DNA from: Nostoc sp. T09
GTDB taxonomy: Bacteria > Cyanobacteriota > Cyanobacteriia > Cyanobacteriales > Nostocaceae
DNA length: 64,000 nucleotides
Assembly (NCBI RefSeq): GCF_002154695.1
Contig: NZ_MTAV01000135.1
Coordinates: forward strand, 24,536 to 88,535
Direction: 5' to 3'
The notes beneath the pieces were generated by a model. That model was not told the origin of the DNA and ran no database searches. It saw nothing but the letters and a program-made list of their open reading frames with translations. The position numbers and the translations under genes were made by a program. Shown here in pieces: positions 9,160 to 18,096 of this stretch (position 1 is its first letter; the number at the start of each line of letters is the position of its first letter).

Positions 9160-10602
9160 TTCAACAGTAGTAGTATCAGCGATGGGCATTAGAGGCATTA
9201 ACCATAGGCTACTAGTAGCGATCGCTTCTCCATCATCAGTTTTTAAAGGACTGTTAGATACTGGTGCAGTAGGTGGCTGGGCTACTACTTGGTCAAATAA
9301 TAAGCCTAAACCATCTGGCGACAGACTCATTTGCACATTTCGCTGCGCGATGGGCAGTACCAACAGTGGTTTCTGTTGTGCCGTTTTCAGATCGATTGCT
9401 ACTAAATAAGGCTGTTCTATGTATTGTTCTTTAGATACTAACTGTGTTAGCAAGCAATAAAGGGTGGGAGAGGACGGATCAAATTGGCAATTGAGAATTT
9501 CGCCTGTTGTTTTTAACAAGGGTTTTTGAATCCCTTGGTTAGTCACTAAAAATAAATCTCGCGTGTAATCTGTATTAAACTTGACCATTGCTGCTTGCGA
9601 GCCATCTTTAGAGAAAGCTTGAACTAACCCAAACTGCGGTAAAAAGTCTAAGGGTTTACTAGCATCCCCCACAAGAGGTAGAATTGCGGCTCCCTGTCCT
9701 TGGGCAACTGCCACAGCTTTACTATCAGGTGTAATCATAAAATCTCCCCCAGGTTGACTTTTTAGGGGTTTAGCAGTGGGTTTTTCTCCAGATGTATCGC
9801 TAACTGTTGACATCACCCACAGCCCAAACTCGCCGGGATTAGATTTGTTTCCTCGCTGGATGACAATTGTTTGCCCATCTGGCGATAAGTCAAATTTGAG
9901 GTTTTGGTAGTCTTTACTGTCTAAAATTAGGTCAACTCTACCTGGGGCTTGTGCTTGTTCACTAGCTTGGCTAGCAATACCTGTTGTGACTGTGTATAGC
10001 TGACCCGAAAGTAAGTCTTGGTTTTTACTAGTGCGAGCCGAAAATAAAATTTTCTCCCCATCTGGAAATGGCTCAAAGTCCATAACAATCAAATCTTTGG
10101 GGGTAAGTACCTTTTTTTGCTCTTGGGTCAAGTTGTAGAGAATTAACTGCCCCTGTTCTTCTGGATTAACTCCTATATAAAGAATGGCGCGATCGCGCGT
10201 GCGAAAGTTACCTGTAAAAGCCTGAACTCCCCTGTTTTTGCCTTCTTTCCGGGCAAATTGGTCTTTCGCTCCCTGCAACTGGACTTTATAATTCGTGCCG
10301 TAGGGTGCGGGTGTCAAAAGTGTATAAACCATCCGCCGCCCTGCCCAACTTACTTTCCCGGCTAGAGGCGGCTCAATTTTCAAGTTATCCTCTACACTTT
10401 TCGTGTCCATTGGGCGGCTAAAGGTCAGAGTGAAGGATACATCTTCTGAGCCAATTTGCTGGTTCTGCCAGGTGAAGTTGCGTACCCTTGGCTTTACTGC
10501 ATCACCTTGCCAGATCACCAACCCAATCAGCAAACTCAGCAACAGCATCAATGCGATCGCCACGCGATCGAGTGGTTGGATAAATGCTTTAGATTTAGTC
10601 AT
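9106..10602 (-). CDS. Membrane-anchored protein with Ig-like domain and TolB-like beta-propeller
   Basis: 498 residues. One transmembrane segment (about 14-31) is followed by an SbsA/Big_5-type Ig-like domain (about 40-130: SFTLTFSRPMDTKSV, then VQLQGAKDQ). Residues about 140-480 show repeated propeller blades with TolB/WD-like phrases (DFEPFPDGEKILFSAR, LSPDGQTIVIQRG, ITPDSKAVAVAQG, LSPDGLGLLFDQV). Probably faces the periplasm or thylakoid lumen; substrate unknown. Its last 17 codons plus stop are tandemly duplicated downstream, so stop readthrough would add the same peptide again. The start ATG at 10602 lies next to heptamer repeats. Confidence 0.75.
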   Translation of the reverse strand: MTKSKAFIQPLDRVAIALMLLLSLLIGLVIWQGDAVKPRVRNFTWQNQQIGSEDVSFTLTFSRPMDTKSVEDNLKIEPPLAGKVSWAGRRMVYTLLTPAPYGTNYKVQLQGAKDQFARKEGKNRGVQAFTGNFRTRDRAILYIGVNPEEQGQLILYNLTQEQKKVLTPKDLIVMDFEPFPDGEKILFSARTSKNQDLLSGQLYTVTTGIASQASEQAQAPGRVDLILDSKDYQNLKFDLSPDGQTIVIQRGNKSNPGEFGLWVMSTVSDTSGEKPTAKPLKSQPGGDFMITPDSKAVAVAQGQGAAILPLVGDASKPLDFLPQFGLVQAFSKDGSQAAMVKFNTDYTRDLFLVTNQGIQKPLLKTTGEILNCQFDPSSPTLYCLLTQLVSKEQYIEQPYLVAIDLKTAQQKPLLVLPIAQRNVQMSLSPDGLGLLFDQVVAQPPTAPVSNSPLKTDDGEAIATSSLWLMPLMPIADTTTVEIKPEKLPLDGFAPHWLP

Positions 10603-10613
10603 TACAGGTGTCC

Positions 10614-10679
10614 GTTGTTAGTTGTCAGTTGTCATTGGTCAGTGGTAAATACTAATGACTAATGACCAATGACTAATAA
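10614..10679. repeat. Heptamer array between two genes
   Basis: GTTGTCA twice, TTGGTCA, then CTAATGA twice, CCAATGA and CTAATAA. It is again built as a left half and an approximately complementary right half. The last unit contains the stop codon (TAG on the minus strand, 10673-10675) of the gene at 10673-11467. Confidence 0.85.
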
Positions 10680-11467
10680 ACATAAGGATTTTTGGGTTGG
10701 GGAATATTCTTTAGGGAATTAGCAGCGATAGTGAGTTGGCGTTTACCTGAGAGAGTTTCTGTGATCATTTGTCCTTCTACTTCCAGCCAAGTATCCGCTG
10801 GGTATTGATTGCTGGTGTTTGGAAGTTTTACGGGTAATCCTGCGGGATAGGCGTCTGCGGCGCAGCAAGTGATGACAAATCTGGCCAAGAACAAATATTC
10901 TTTTCCTAGTTCTGGTGGGTGAATCACAAATCCCTGCACCTTGACTTTTTGTCCAGTATATGCATCCGGCTCTGGATAGACATTGAGTGTGCGTACCCAA
11001 TCTACGAGCGATCGCTCCTCTGGGCGAATGGTAGCCCGAAATGCTTGAGGTTGGGCGCGTGTTGCAGCGACTAACTCTGTCACACCACGGTCGAGGGCGG
11101 TTTGGCTGGCAAAGACACGGGGGGTAATTGTTAATCCTAAAATTGCTGCGGTTAACATCAAAGCACTACCCCAACCAGGAGGAAATAAAGTTAAATGCTG
11201 GGGGTTGGGTGCCTCATCTCGAGGTCGTCGCTGCCAAAGTTGCCCAGCCTTGAAAAAACCCACAATTAACAAACCAATAGCACCCAAAATTGCTAACCAA
11301 AAATAATCGGGGTGAATCAATAAGTTCAATTTGCCACTCACCCAATATTTTAAGATTAAAACTCCCCAAGCTATGATTGCCCAAACATCCAGCCAAGGCA
11401 TTAACAGATTTCGGAGTTTGGATTTGGGATTTGGGTTGGAATTTAGGGGTAAAGAGTCATTTGTCAT
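10673..11467 (-). CDS. TIGR03943-family membrane protein (permease partner)
   Basis: 264 residues with transmembrane segments near 27-47, 52-75 and 95-115, then a soluble C-terminal domain (about 150-262) with PYTGQKVKVQGFV-type beta strands and ITCCAADAYPAG. That pattern matches the TIGR03943/DUF1980 family, which is usually encoded beside a YraQ/ArsP-type permease, as here (the permease is 134 bases upstream, same strand). Possible role in metal or metalloid export, by context. The ATG at 11467 lies inside a TCATTTG heptamer array; ATGs one unit either side are out of frame. The stop also lies in a heptamer. Confidence 0.8.
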   Translation of the reverse strand: MTNDSLPLNSNPNPKSKLRNLLMPWLDVWAIIAWGVLILKYWVSGKLNLLIHPDYFWLAILGAIGLLIVGFFKAGQLWQRRPRDEAPNPQHLTLFPPGWGSALMLTAAILGLTITPRVFASQTALDRGVTELVAATRAQPQAFRATIRPEERSLVDWVRTLNVYPEPDAYTGQKVKVQGFVIHPPELGKEYLFLARFVITCCAADAYPAGLPVKLPNTSNQYPADTWLEVEGQMITETLSGKRQLTIAANSLKNIPQPKNPYVY

Positions 11468-11491
11468 TTGTCATTTGTCCTTTGTCATTGG
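11457..11491. repeat. Heptamer array at a start codon
   Basis: TCATTTG three times, then TCCTTTG and TCATTGG. On the minus strand this gives three ATGs spaced by 7 bases (11474, 11467, 11460), each in a different frame. Only 11467 opens the gene. An AAAGGA word within the array could act as a weak ribosome site. Confidence 0.9.
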
Positions 11492-11518
11492 ACTCTGGCC
11501 TATTGCTTATTGCTTCTT

Positions 11519-11582
11519 GTAGGGGCGAGTTTAATCGATAGATCTCATTGCCAACTGAATATTTCATAAAACCCGTCCCTAC
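11519..11582. repeat. 64-bp inverted-repeat element (MITE-like), copy 1
   Basis: Left end GTAGGGGCGAGTTT and right end AAACCCGTCCCTAC pair at 12 of 14 positions. Total span is 64 bases, the same as the element at 49954-50017, which has similar ends. Confidence 0.7.
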
Positions 11583-11601
11583 TGACTTTTGACTAATTAA
11601 T

Positions 11602-12672
11602 TTACAGAACGTGCAAATTCAAGAATAAGGTAAACAGAAATGTTAGTAACCCTGCTAAAGCAAATAGATAAAATAAAGCCTTTGCTTTGAAAATTGATAA
11701 CATCAAACCAATACCTTTGATATCAATCATCGGACCAAAGACTAGAAAAGCTAACAGGGAACCACTAGTAAAAGTCGAGGCGAAAGAAAGGGCAAAGAAT
11801 GAATCGACTGTAGAACAAATTGACACTGCTGCTGCTAATATCAGCATGGCCACAATTGAACTAATTGGGCCAGCACCCAGACTGAGAATTACTTCCCTTG
11901 GTGCTAGCACTTGAATTGTAGCTGCGATCGCACTTCCGAGAACCATTACTCCGCCTAATTCCCGTAGTTCTTGAACGATATTATCTACTACCAAACGCAG
12001 TTTATCTGAGAGGGGTTTATTACCAGGAGATGATGGGGTGGTTCCTGGGATTAAATTACTATCTATTCGCGTAGTTAAGCTAGCTTTTCCTCCCAGTAAA
12101 TAAGTTCCAGACTTCAACAAAGTAGAACCTGTTGTATCCTGTTGTGTTTGATAACGTCGTCCACGGCGTGTCGGTTCAGTCTGTGCTGGGGGATTAAACT
12201 TGAGGTAACGAGCGATCGCTGGTTGGACAATGGGACTCAAGTCTTTTTGAAAACTAAAAACAAAACCAACAATTGTCGCGATCAGTAAAGAAAATACGAC
12301 GCGTAATACCACTATTTCTGGCTGATCTCGAAACGCCGTCCAAGTTGCCCAAATCACAATCGGGTTAATTGTTGGCGCTGCTAGCAAAAAACCAATTGCC
12401 ACTGGTGTGGGTACTCCCTGCATCAGCAAGCGCCGCGCCACCGGCACATTACCGCACTCACACACCGGAAACAAGAAGCCGATTGTGCTACCAAATAAAG
12501 CTCCTAATAGTGGATTTTTGGGCATTTTTTCTACCAGTTTGCGCTCATCTACAAAAAATAGCAGCACACTGGAGAATAAAACTCCCAGAAGCAAAAAAGG
12601 CATCGCCTCGACTAGCAGACTCAGAAATAGGGTGAAACCATTGTTCAGTTGATTCATGGGTGTCGCAGTCAA
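11602..12672 (-). CDS. Permease, YraQ/ArsP (DUF318) family
   Basis: 356 residues with about eight transmembrane segments in two halves separated by a soluble loop (about 165-225). The first half carries FPVCECGNVPVARRLL, the conserved Cys-rich motif of YraQ/ArsP permeases, and LAAPTINPIVIWATW. The second half has ICSTVDSFFALSFAST. Relatives export trivalent organoarsenicals or are linked to metals; the substrate here is unknown. It sits upstream of the TIGR03943-type partner on the same strand, separated by a 64-bp inverted-repeat element and a heptamer array, so co-transcription is plausible but may be attenuated. Confidence 0.85.
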   Translation of the reverse strand: MTATPMNQLNNGFTLFLSLLVEAMPFLLLGVLFSSVLLFFVDERKLVEKMPKNPLLGALFGSTIGFLFPVCECGNVPVARRLLMQGVPTPVAIGFLLAAPTINPIVIWATWTAFRDQPEIVVLRVVFSLLIATIVGFVFSFQKDLSPIVQPAIARYLKFNPPAQTEPTRRGRRYQTQQDTTGSTLLKSGTYLLGGKASLTTRIDSNLIPGTTPSSPGNKPLSDKLRLVVDNIVQELRELGGVMVLGSAIAATIQVLAPREVILSLGAGPISSIVAMLILAAAVSICSTVDSFFALSFASTFTSGSLLAFLVFGPMIDIKGIGLMLSIFKAKALFYLFALAGLLTFLFTLFLNLHVL

Positions 12673-13229
12673 AAGCGGTTTGGAGTTTTTAGATTATGCC
12701 TAGTCATTCTATCGAAATGGGGATCAAAAGCAGATGGAGGCAATTTAAGCTCATTTAAGCCAAAAGTTGATCTGGGGTTTATACTAGCGCTTCCGCACTA
12801 AAAAGCCATAGTTGCTTAAAGTTAATTATGTTTACTTGGGTGGATATACTGACAATTACCATTCTTAAGAATATCTGTCTTGTTAAATGGTTCCAATTAT
12901 ATAGGGTAATCACCTAATGTACTATATTTAATTCCCTATGTTTATACTTACTGCAATTTTGTTAGTTAGTGTGTTGACTTCCACGCATTTTTATAAAGGT
13001 TTCACAGTTTTTAAACATTTGGGGAGCAATGTTATTAGCCAGCGATCCTGAATTTTCTTAATTTTTAGCAACATTTCATCCTAGAGCCAGTTGCTAGACA
13101 AATATTTAACATAATACGTTCCGTAGTGCTGAGTTACTGTAGCTCAAGTTAGGTATTGAACAAAGGCGAGCAGAGGCTAAAATGTTAGCTTATTGATTGC
13201 CAGATTTTATACAAAGTTAAGAGTCTCCA
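12673..13229. other. Intergenic region between divergent genes, 557 bases
   Basis: AT-rich; it should contain promoters for the permease (left) and the histidine kinase (right). No RNA gene, repeat array or conserved short ORF was recognised. Confidence 0.4.
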
Positions 13230-14588
13230 GTGCCACAAGATTTCAGTTCCCAAATATCACCACCACTTTTATCTCAGGGTAGCGATCGCGATCTCGGTTT
13301 AGAGTCAACTCTCCAGGAACTGTCAATGTACAACTTCCAAGTGGAACTTAGCTGTACCGCTATAGAAGTTGCACGAATTTTTGAAAAGTACCCTTTGCTA
13401 CCAGGCGCAATCTTACGAGAACAGGGAAAGTTCATCGGGATGATTTCGCGGCGACGACTGCTAGAATTTTGGATTCGTCCCTACGGAAAAGAGTTGTTTT
13501 TCCGAGAACCATTGAGTATGCTCTACAGCTATGCACGCACATCAATTTTGCAGCTTCCAGATACGACACCAGTTTTGACAGCGATGCAACTTACCTTAAG
13601 GCGATCGCCTGAACTTGTAGCAGAACCGGTGGTGGTACAAACTGCATCTGATACTTATAAATTGTTAGATATATACGAACTGAATCTTGCTTCTTGGCAA
13701 ATTCGCGGCATAGAAACTCAAGTGCGCTATGAACGCAGCCAAACCCAAATGATTCAAAATGATAAAATGGCGAGTTTGGGACGTTTAGTAGATGGAGTGG
13801 CACACGAAATTTTAGACCCCGTGAATTTTATTTGGGGTAACTTAACTTATATCTCTAACTATAGCCAGGACTTGCTCAAACTTATAGCAGCTTATGACCA
13901 AGAGTCATCTGGTACTTTCAATTACATCAATAATCTTAAAGAAGAGATTGAATTTGAATTTTTAGAAGAAGATTTGTCAAAAGCCCTACTTAGTATACGT
14001 ACTGGGGCTGAAAGATTAAAAAAACTCGTCACTAGTTTACAAAACTTCTGTCATATCGATGACGTTTATCCCAAGCCAGGAGATTTACACGCTTGTCTAG
14101 ATAGTATTGTCTTATTAATTAATAGTCGGATTCAAGGAGAAATTGAGATAGTTAGAAACTATGGACACTTGCCACCAGTTTATTGCTTTATGGGGCAATT
14201 GAGCCAAGTATTAATGAATATTTTTAGTGAATCTATAGATAGCTTGCTGAATGAGATCGTGCGGCATCAGTTTCATCCAGAAAATACAAACAGTATTGAC
14301 AAACCACGAATTGAGATTACTACAAAAATTATTTCCCAGGAAGCAACTAAATCAGGAGCGCCAGATTCTCGCTGGATTTCTATTTGCATTGCTGACAATG
14401 GTCCTGGTATGTCTCAGCAGTTACAACAGCAAATTATTGAATCTTTCTCGATGGAGAAAAGGGCTGATAAAACAACTAGTTTAGCTGTGAGTTATCGAAT
14501 TGTTACTGCCAAACATGGAGGTAAATTAAAATTGCGATCGCAACTTGGCCAGGGTACTGAATTTGAAATCTTATTACCCTTGCTGTAA
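13230..14588 (+). CDS. Sensor histidine kinase with CBS-like input domain and degenerate ATP lid
   Basis: 452 residues from a GTG at 13230; no in-frame ATG gives a fuller N-terminus. Residues about 25-160 resemble a CBS-domain pair (GAILREQGKFIGMISRRRLL). The H-box is MASLGRLVDGVAHEILDP with phospho-acceptor His192. The N-box is altered (QVLMNIFSESIDSL, with Glu-Ser where Asn-Ala is usual). G1 is present (IADNGPGM), but the lid and G2 region reads ADKTTSLAVSYRIV instead of the usual glycine-rich GxGxGLGLS. Phosphorylation ability is therefore doubtful. It is cytosolic, with no receiver domain and no adjacent response regulator. Confidence 0.85.
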   Translation: MPQDFSSQISPPLLSQGSDRDLGLESTLQELSMYNFQVELSCTAIEVARIFEKYPLLPGAILREQGKFIGMISRRRLLEFWIRPYGKELFFREPLSMLYSYARTSILQLPDTTPVLTAMQLTLRRSPELVAEPVVVQTASDTYKLLDIYELNLASWQIRGIETQVRYERSQTQMIQNDKMASLGRLVDGVAHEILDPVNFIWGNLTYISNYSQDLLKLIAAYDQESSGTFNYINNLKEEIEFEFLEEDLSKALLSIRTGAERLKKLVTSLQNFCHIDDVYPKPGDLHACLDSIVLLINSRIQGEIEIVRNYGHLPPVYCFMGQLSQVLMNIFSESIDSLLNEIVRHQFHPENTNSIDKPRIEITTKIISQEATKSGAPDSRWISICIADNGPGMSQQLQQQIIESFSMEKRADKTTSLAVSYRIVTAKHGGKLKLRSQLGQGTEFEILLPLL

Positions 14589-14765
14589 TTAAACTGGGAA
14601 ACAATACTCTTTGATAAAGATAGGATTAGCGATCGCACCTTAGATTAGCGATAAGTTCACTATCTCATAGTTTGTTGATCAACTATGGGCGATCGCTAGA
14701 GTTTGCTCTGGTTACATCTTGGCAATTTTTGGTGCTAGATGCGAAAGCTCATGACATTTATCAGC

Positions 14766-14864
14766 TTAACCATCATATCTATTTGGATCTTTTTTCTCCT
14801 TTTTTTTATCAGGATCTTTTTTGGGTTTCTTAGCTTCTCTGTTACCCTTTTGTTCTTTCGACAT
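14766..14864 (-). CDS. Very small basic protein (32 aa)
   Basis: The ATG at 14864 is preceded by a GGAG site and opens a 32-codon frame starting MSKEQKGNREAKKPKK and ending DPNRYDG, stop TAA at 14766-14768. Extremely Lys-rich. I recall similar short MSKEQ/MAKQ basic proteins in cyanobacteria, function unknown, possibly nucleic-acid or ribosome binding. It lies downstream of the HLIP gene on the same strand, 77 bases away. The overlapping plus-strand frame at 14739-14975 is only its hydrophobic shadow. Confidence 0.6.
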   Translation of the reverse strand: MSKEQKGNREAKKPKKDPDKKKEKKDPNRYDG

Positions 14865-14941
14865 TATTTTTCTCCAAATAAATTAATGAGTAAAATGGCT
14901 AGATTGCCAATCAGGTATTTTCCAGTCCAGATATCTTCAAA

Positions 14942-15121
14942 TTACAGAATGTCCCAAAAGTGCAGAAAGCCGTGACCAGAAAATACTTCAATTAAGATGA
15001 TGGCTAAAAACCCAATCATTGCTAGGCGACCGTTCAAAATTTCCACCTGAGGAGTAAAACCTCCAAACCAAGCATTGCGTTGCTCTGAATTCAACTGTTT
15101 TACTTTTGTTGTGTTTGGCAT
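14942..15121 (-). CDS. High-light-inducible protein (single-helix chlorophyll-binding protein)
   Basis: 59 residues from the ATG at 15121 (a TTG one codon upstream is less likely; GGAG lies about 8 bases before the ATG). It has the single LHC-like helix with the pigment-binding motif EILNGRLAMIGFLAIILIE (E28, N30, R32). The N-terminal part FGGFTPQVEILN is typical of HLIP/Scp proteins. Such proteins sit in thylakoids and protect photosystem assembly and chlorophyll under stress. It lies about 100 bases downstream of the ApcA paralogue on the same strand; the two may be co-regulated. Confidence 0.9.
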   Translation of the reverse strand: MPNTTKVKQLNSEQRNAWFGGFTPQVEILNGRLAMIGFLAIILIEVFSGHGFLHFWDIL

Positions 15122-15227
15122 CAATATGACTCCAAATTTTTCAATTTCTTGTAGGCTTTAGTCTCGAATAAATCAAAGATTTTGCGAGGCTATTAACAGA
15201 AAGCTATAGCCGCAAAAGATTATTACC

Positions 15228-15713
15228 TTACTGCATAGCAGCGATTATGAAGTCGAAGTAAGAATTAACTTCACTAACATCTTCAGCAGACATCATGGAA
15301 GTGGCAAAGTTCTTCATCGCACGGATACTTTCAGCAACGGCTTCAATCGGAGTACCAAGAGATTTGTACATTTCGCGGACACCAATAACACCAATCTCTT
15401 GAATCGGCGTGGCATCACCAACTACGATACTATAAGTTACCAAGCGCAGGTAGTAATCCATGTCCCGCAGACAAGTCGCAGTCATTTCCTGTCCGTAGGC
15501 GTTACCACCAGGCGAGACAATATCTGGACGCTTTTGAAATAGTTGGTTCCCAGATTGCTTAATAATGCGCTCGCGGTTCTCTGTTAAAACTTTGGCAAGG
15601 CGCAGACGACGGCCACCATTTGTGCTAAAGTCTTTAATCTGTTCTGTCTCCCCAGGTGTGAGATAGCGAGCTTCAGAGTCTGCATTTAAAATTGACTTCA
15701 TGATTAAACTCAT
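15228..15713 (-). CDS. apcA2: Allophycocyanin alpha-like phycobiliprotein (ApcA paralogue)
   Basis: 161 residues. The ATG at 15713 is preceded by GGAGGAGG at good spacing. The sequence follows ApcA closely ([35 protein letters not shown]) with the bilin-attachment Cys81 in TATCLRD. It does not look like ApcD, whose N-terminus differs. It stands alone without apcB or apcC, so it is probably the second, minor ApcA copy known from Nostoc-type genomes rather than the main core subunit. Substitutions such as [17 protein letters not shown] near the C-terminus separate it from canonical ApcA. Likely acts in or near the phycobilisome core under particular conditions. Confidence 0.85.
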   Translation of the reverse strand: MSLIMKSILNADSEARYLTPGETEQIKDFSTNGGRRLRLAKVLTENRERIIKQSGNQLFQKRPDIVSPGGNAYGQEMTATCLRDMDYYLRLVTYSIVVGDATPIQEIGVIGVREMYKSLGTPIEAVAESIRAMKNFATSMMSAEDVSEVNSYFDFIIAAMQ

Positions 15714-16007
15714 TAACAGCCTCCTCCAAAAAAATAAAATTATATTTGCTTGCTCAGAATTCCATAAAGCTGCTTCACTAGTAAGCTGAGAAAAAAGCTG
15801 CTAGTGAAAGTTTCAGTTACTTTTGATTAAGGCTTAGAAGCCTAGACGCTAAAATAGTGCTTATAGTCATCAGCAAAATAATCTGCATCTCAACCAACAA
15901 GCAAATTTTTTCATCTAATAACTAAAGTAATTGGCAAAATTCAAAAAACTAATTTGCTGAAATTAAATTGTCTTTGTGCATTCCAGCATTGGATATTTTT
16001 GTATCAC

Positions 16008-16286
16008 TTAGATTAAGCCTGTGATATTTTTTCTTCTCAGGTTCAACCAATTTAGATTGGCACTACCTAAATTTGAATTGTTCAAATTTGATCCAGTAAA
16101 GTTTACTTCCCTGAAATTGGCTTTAATTAGGCTTATTTTTCTCAAATCCGCTTGCCTAAAATTTCTTTTACTGGCTGCATATAAATTCAAAATTTCCTTG
16201 GCATCCAAATTGGCTGCCTCGCAACGTGTAGCGTTATCGCTTTTGTCTACCTTTGATTGTATGTCATAATCTGCAATTTTGCTCAA
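16008..16286 (-). CDS. Small pentapeptide-repeat protein
   Basis: Up to 92 residues; the only usable start is a TTG at 16286, so the exact N-terminus is uncertain. Residues about 42-85 form seven to eight pentapeptide units (NFRQADLRKISLIKANFREV, then NFTGSNLNNSNLGSANLNWL), predicted to fold as a short right-handed beta-helix. The first 40 residues are polar. Function unknown. It lies between the ApcA paralogue and the GH57 gene on the same strand, with more than 180 bases on both sides, so it is probably transcribed alone. Confidence 0.6.
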   Translation of the reverse strand: MSKIADYDIQSKVDKSDNATRCEAANLDAKEILNLYAASKRNFRQADLRKISLIKANFREVNFTGSNLNNSNLGSANLNWLNLRRKNITGLI

Positions 16287-16474
16287 ATTGCAGATTCATA
16301 TAAACTGACTGCTCAAATATTCGTCTATATTAAGATTCTAGAAGACCACCGAATTTTTTTAGCTGCACAGGTTGCTTACACATATTTAAAGAAAAAATAT
16401 GTTTGAGAGTTCAAGCTAAAACACTTGTTTACTATGCTTATGGCGGTCTTCTAATTTTATCAAAATTACATTAT

Positions 16475-17974
16475 TTACAATGTCGCTTGCAGTAAATTTT
16501 CCCCACGTTGGTAAATTTCTCTGGCATAGTCAGTCCAAGTACCGTGTCCCCAATAACGAAAGCAACTAGTTTGCAGTAATAAGTTATGTAGAAGAAGATT
16601 GCGGTAACTGGATTGTCTAGTTATCGATTCTGCTGTTGAATTAACTAATAATTTATCCACCTTTTCATGGAATGAACTACTTAATTGATACATCGGAGAG
16701 AGAACATTTTCGTATCCTTTCACCCAACTTATGTGATTAGTCCATGAAGCTCCATCTAGATGAAAATTGGGGTTAGTTTGCTTTAATTCTAGAATGGCAT
16801 TCTCTACAGCTTCAGGTTGAGCATTATCAGGTGAAACTCGCTCCCAAATATAATGTTGTCCTGCTGGCTGACAAGTGGGATAATCTTCAGCTTTACAGCC
16901 AGCAGCTTCTATTAATTCCATATATTCTGTACCACACATTCCGACTACGCCTGCTTTTCCACCACCATGATTCACCATATCCCACCAAGCTTGTTTGAAA
17001 GCGCTGGGAAATTCATTCATCATCACACCCCCATTTTCTCCATCTCCTATTTGGCTGACAATTGGAGGTACTAATGCATTTCCTACTTGTTGTTTAGATA
17101 GGGTTTTGGCTTCATAATAAGGTTGCATCTGAGCAACTAATTTAGTGTCAGAACCTTGGGTTTTAATTAAAGCGGTAATGCTAATTGTCTCACCTTGAGA
17201 ATTACGGGCAATTAGACGGTGTGGTAAATGTTTGTAGCTAAGAGGTTGTCCGCTAATTGTTTCTACAGAATGTTCTTGAACCAGTAGCCAACGATATCCA
17301 CATTCTTTGAGTGCCTTGACAAATTCAAATAGAGTATCAGGATGATTTGGCAAGTGCATTTCTGGTGGAGAAAATCCTTTAACTCGGGCTAATGCTTCCC
17401 AACCAAAAATTGCGGCAAAATACTGTTGCCATGCCACGATTTGCAATTTAATGTCTGCTATGGGAGTGGAAGGAATCACAGCATGACTCCACATTGTCCC
17501 CAGCCACTCTACATAAGGTTGATAGGTGGGATCGCAAGTGATGCGCTTGAGGTTATCTATAATGTCACTGCGTCCCATTTGCCTGAGTCCCCAAAAAAGA
17601 TTACCAGAGTAATCCAACATGACGCGAGGATTGCAACCTTGACTGACGAGTTCGGGAATGAAATCTCCCATGCGGCTGTAACAATAGGCAAAAGGCCCGG
17701 CATTGTGATTATCACCTTCGCCTGGATGATCAAACATATATTGCAGATTGCTAATCAATCCACCATCATACCCAGCAGGTATAGTTGGCTGGTGCATATG
17801 TAAGGCGATCGCAAATCCAGCGTTAATATCTTCTAAACGGAGATTTGTTTTTGGTAAAAATACTGGTGCATCATGGTTCACTACCGAGAGAACCTCTGTT
17901 TCCCAACCAGAAATATTCGGTAAGCCATCTATAATTTCGGGCAAAGCGGGGAGAGTATGAGGCAATGTCAGCAT
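16475..17974 (-). CDS. Glycoside hydrolase family 57 protein
   Basis: 499 residues, cytosolic. It has the GH57 N-terminal motif FAIALHMHQPTIPAGYDG and the barrel features VEWLGTMWSHAVIPSTP, FSPPEMHLPNHPDTLFEF and CGYRWLLVQEHSVE. GH57 enzymes include alpha-amylases, branching enzymes and 4-alpha-glucanotransferases. This sub-type is a cyanobacterial conserved form of unproven specificity, probably linked to glycogen. The length fits a catalytic domain without extra modules. The promoter region upstream carries a 15-bp-arm inverted repeat (18013-18075) separating it from the SDR gene. Confidence 0.85.
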   Translation of the reverse strand: MLTLPHTLPALPEIIDGLPNISGWETEVLSVVNHDAPVFLPKTNLRLEDINAGFAIALHMHQPTIPAGYDGGLISNLQYMFDHPGEGDNHNAGPFAYCYSRMGDFIPELVSQGCNPRVMLDYSGNLFWGLRQMGRSDIIDNLKRITCDPTYQPYVEWLGTMWSHAVIPSTPIADIKLQIVAWQQYFAAIFGWEALARVKGFSPPEMHLPNHPDTLFEFVKALKECGYRWLLVQEHSVETISGQPLSYKHLPHRLIARNSQGETISITALIKTQGSDTKLVAQMQPYYEAKTLSKQQVGNALVPPIVSQIGDGENGGVMMNEFPSAFKQAWWDMVNHGGGKAGVVGMCGTEYMELIEAAGCKAEDYPTCQPAGQHYIWERVSPDNAQPEAVENAILELKQTNPNFHLDGASWTNHISWVKGYENVLSPMYQLSSSFHEKVDKLLVNSTAESITRQSSYRNLLLHNLLLQTSCFRYWGHGTWTDYAREIYQRGENLLQATL

Positions 17975-18012
17975 TTCTGGTTGCTCCGAAACGAGGTATA
18001 TCTTAATTCTCT

Positions 18013-18075
18013 AGATCCCCGACTTCTTGTAGACACCCGGAGGGTGGCTTCCCGAAGGGTAGAAGTCGGGGATCT
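18013..18075. repeat. Inverted-repeat element with perfect 15-bp arms
   Basis: AGATCCCCGACTTCT (18013-18027) and its exact reverse complement (18061-18075) flank a 33-base loop that itself contains ACCCGGAGGGT. It lies between the SDR stop and the GH57 start. The form fits a dispersed palindromic repeat; it could also act as a terminator for the SDR gene. Confidence 0.85.
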
Positions 18076-18096
18076 CCAGCAGTTATCTCCTGTATT

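Noticed and set aside
8943..9164. 73-residue minus-strand frame containing a repeated peptide (KLSQRSFPLTDSLLIGCPN)
   Set aside because: It is the out-of-frame reading of the 57-bp duplication and overlaps the true 3' end of gene 9106-10602 in another frame. No ribosome site.
14739..14975. Hydrophobic plus-strand frame of 78 residues
   Set aside because: Its hydrophobic codons are the complement of the Lys-rich 32-residue minus-strand gene; no ribosome site and no family motif.
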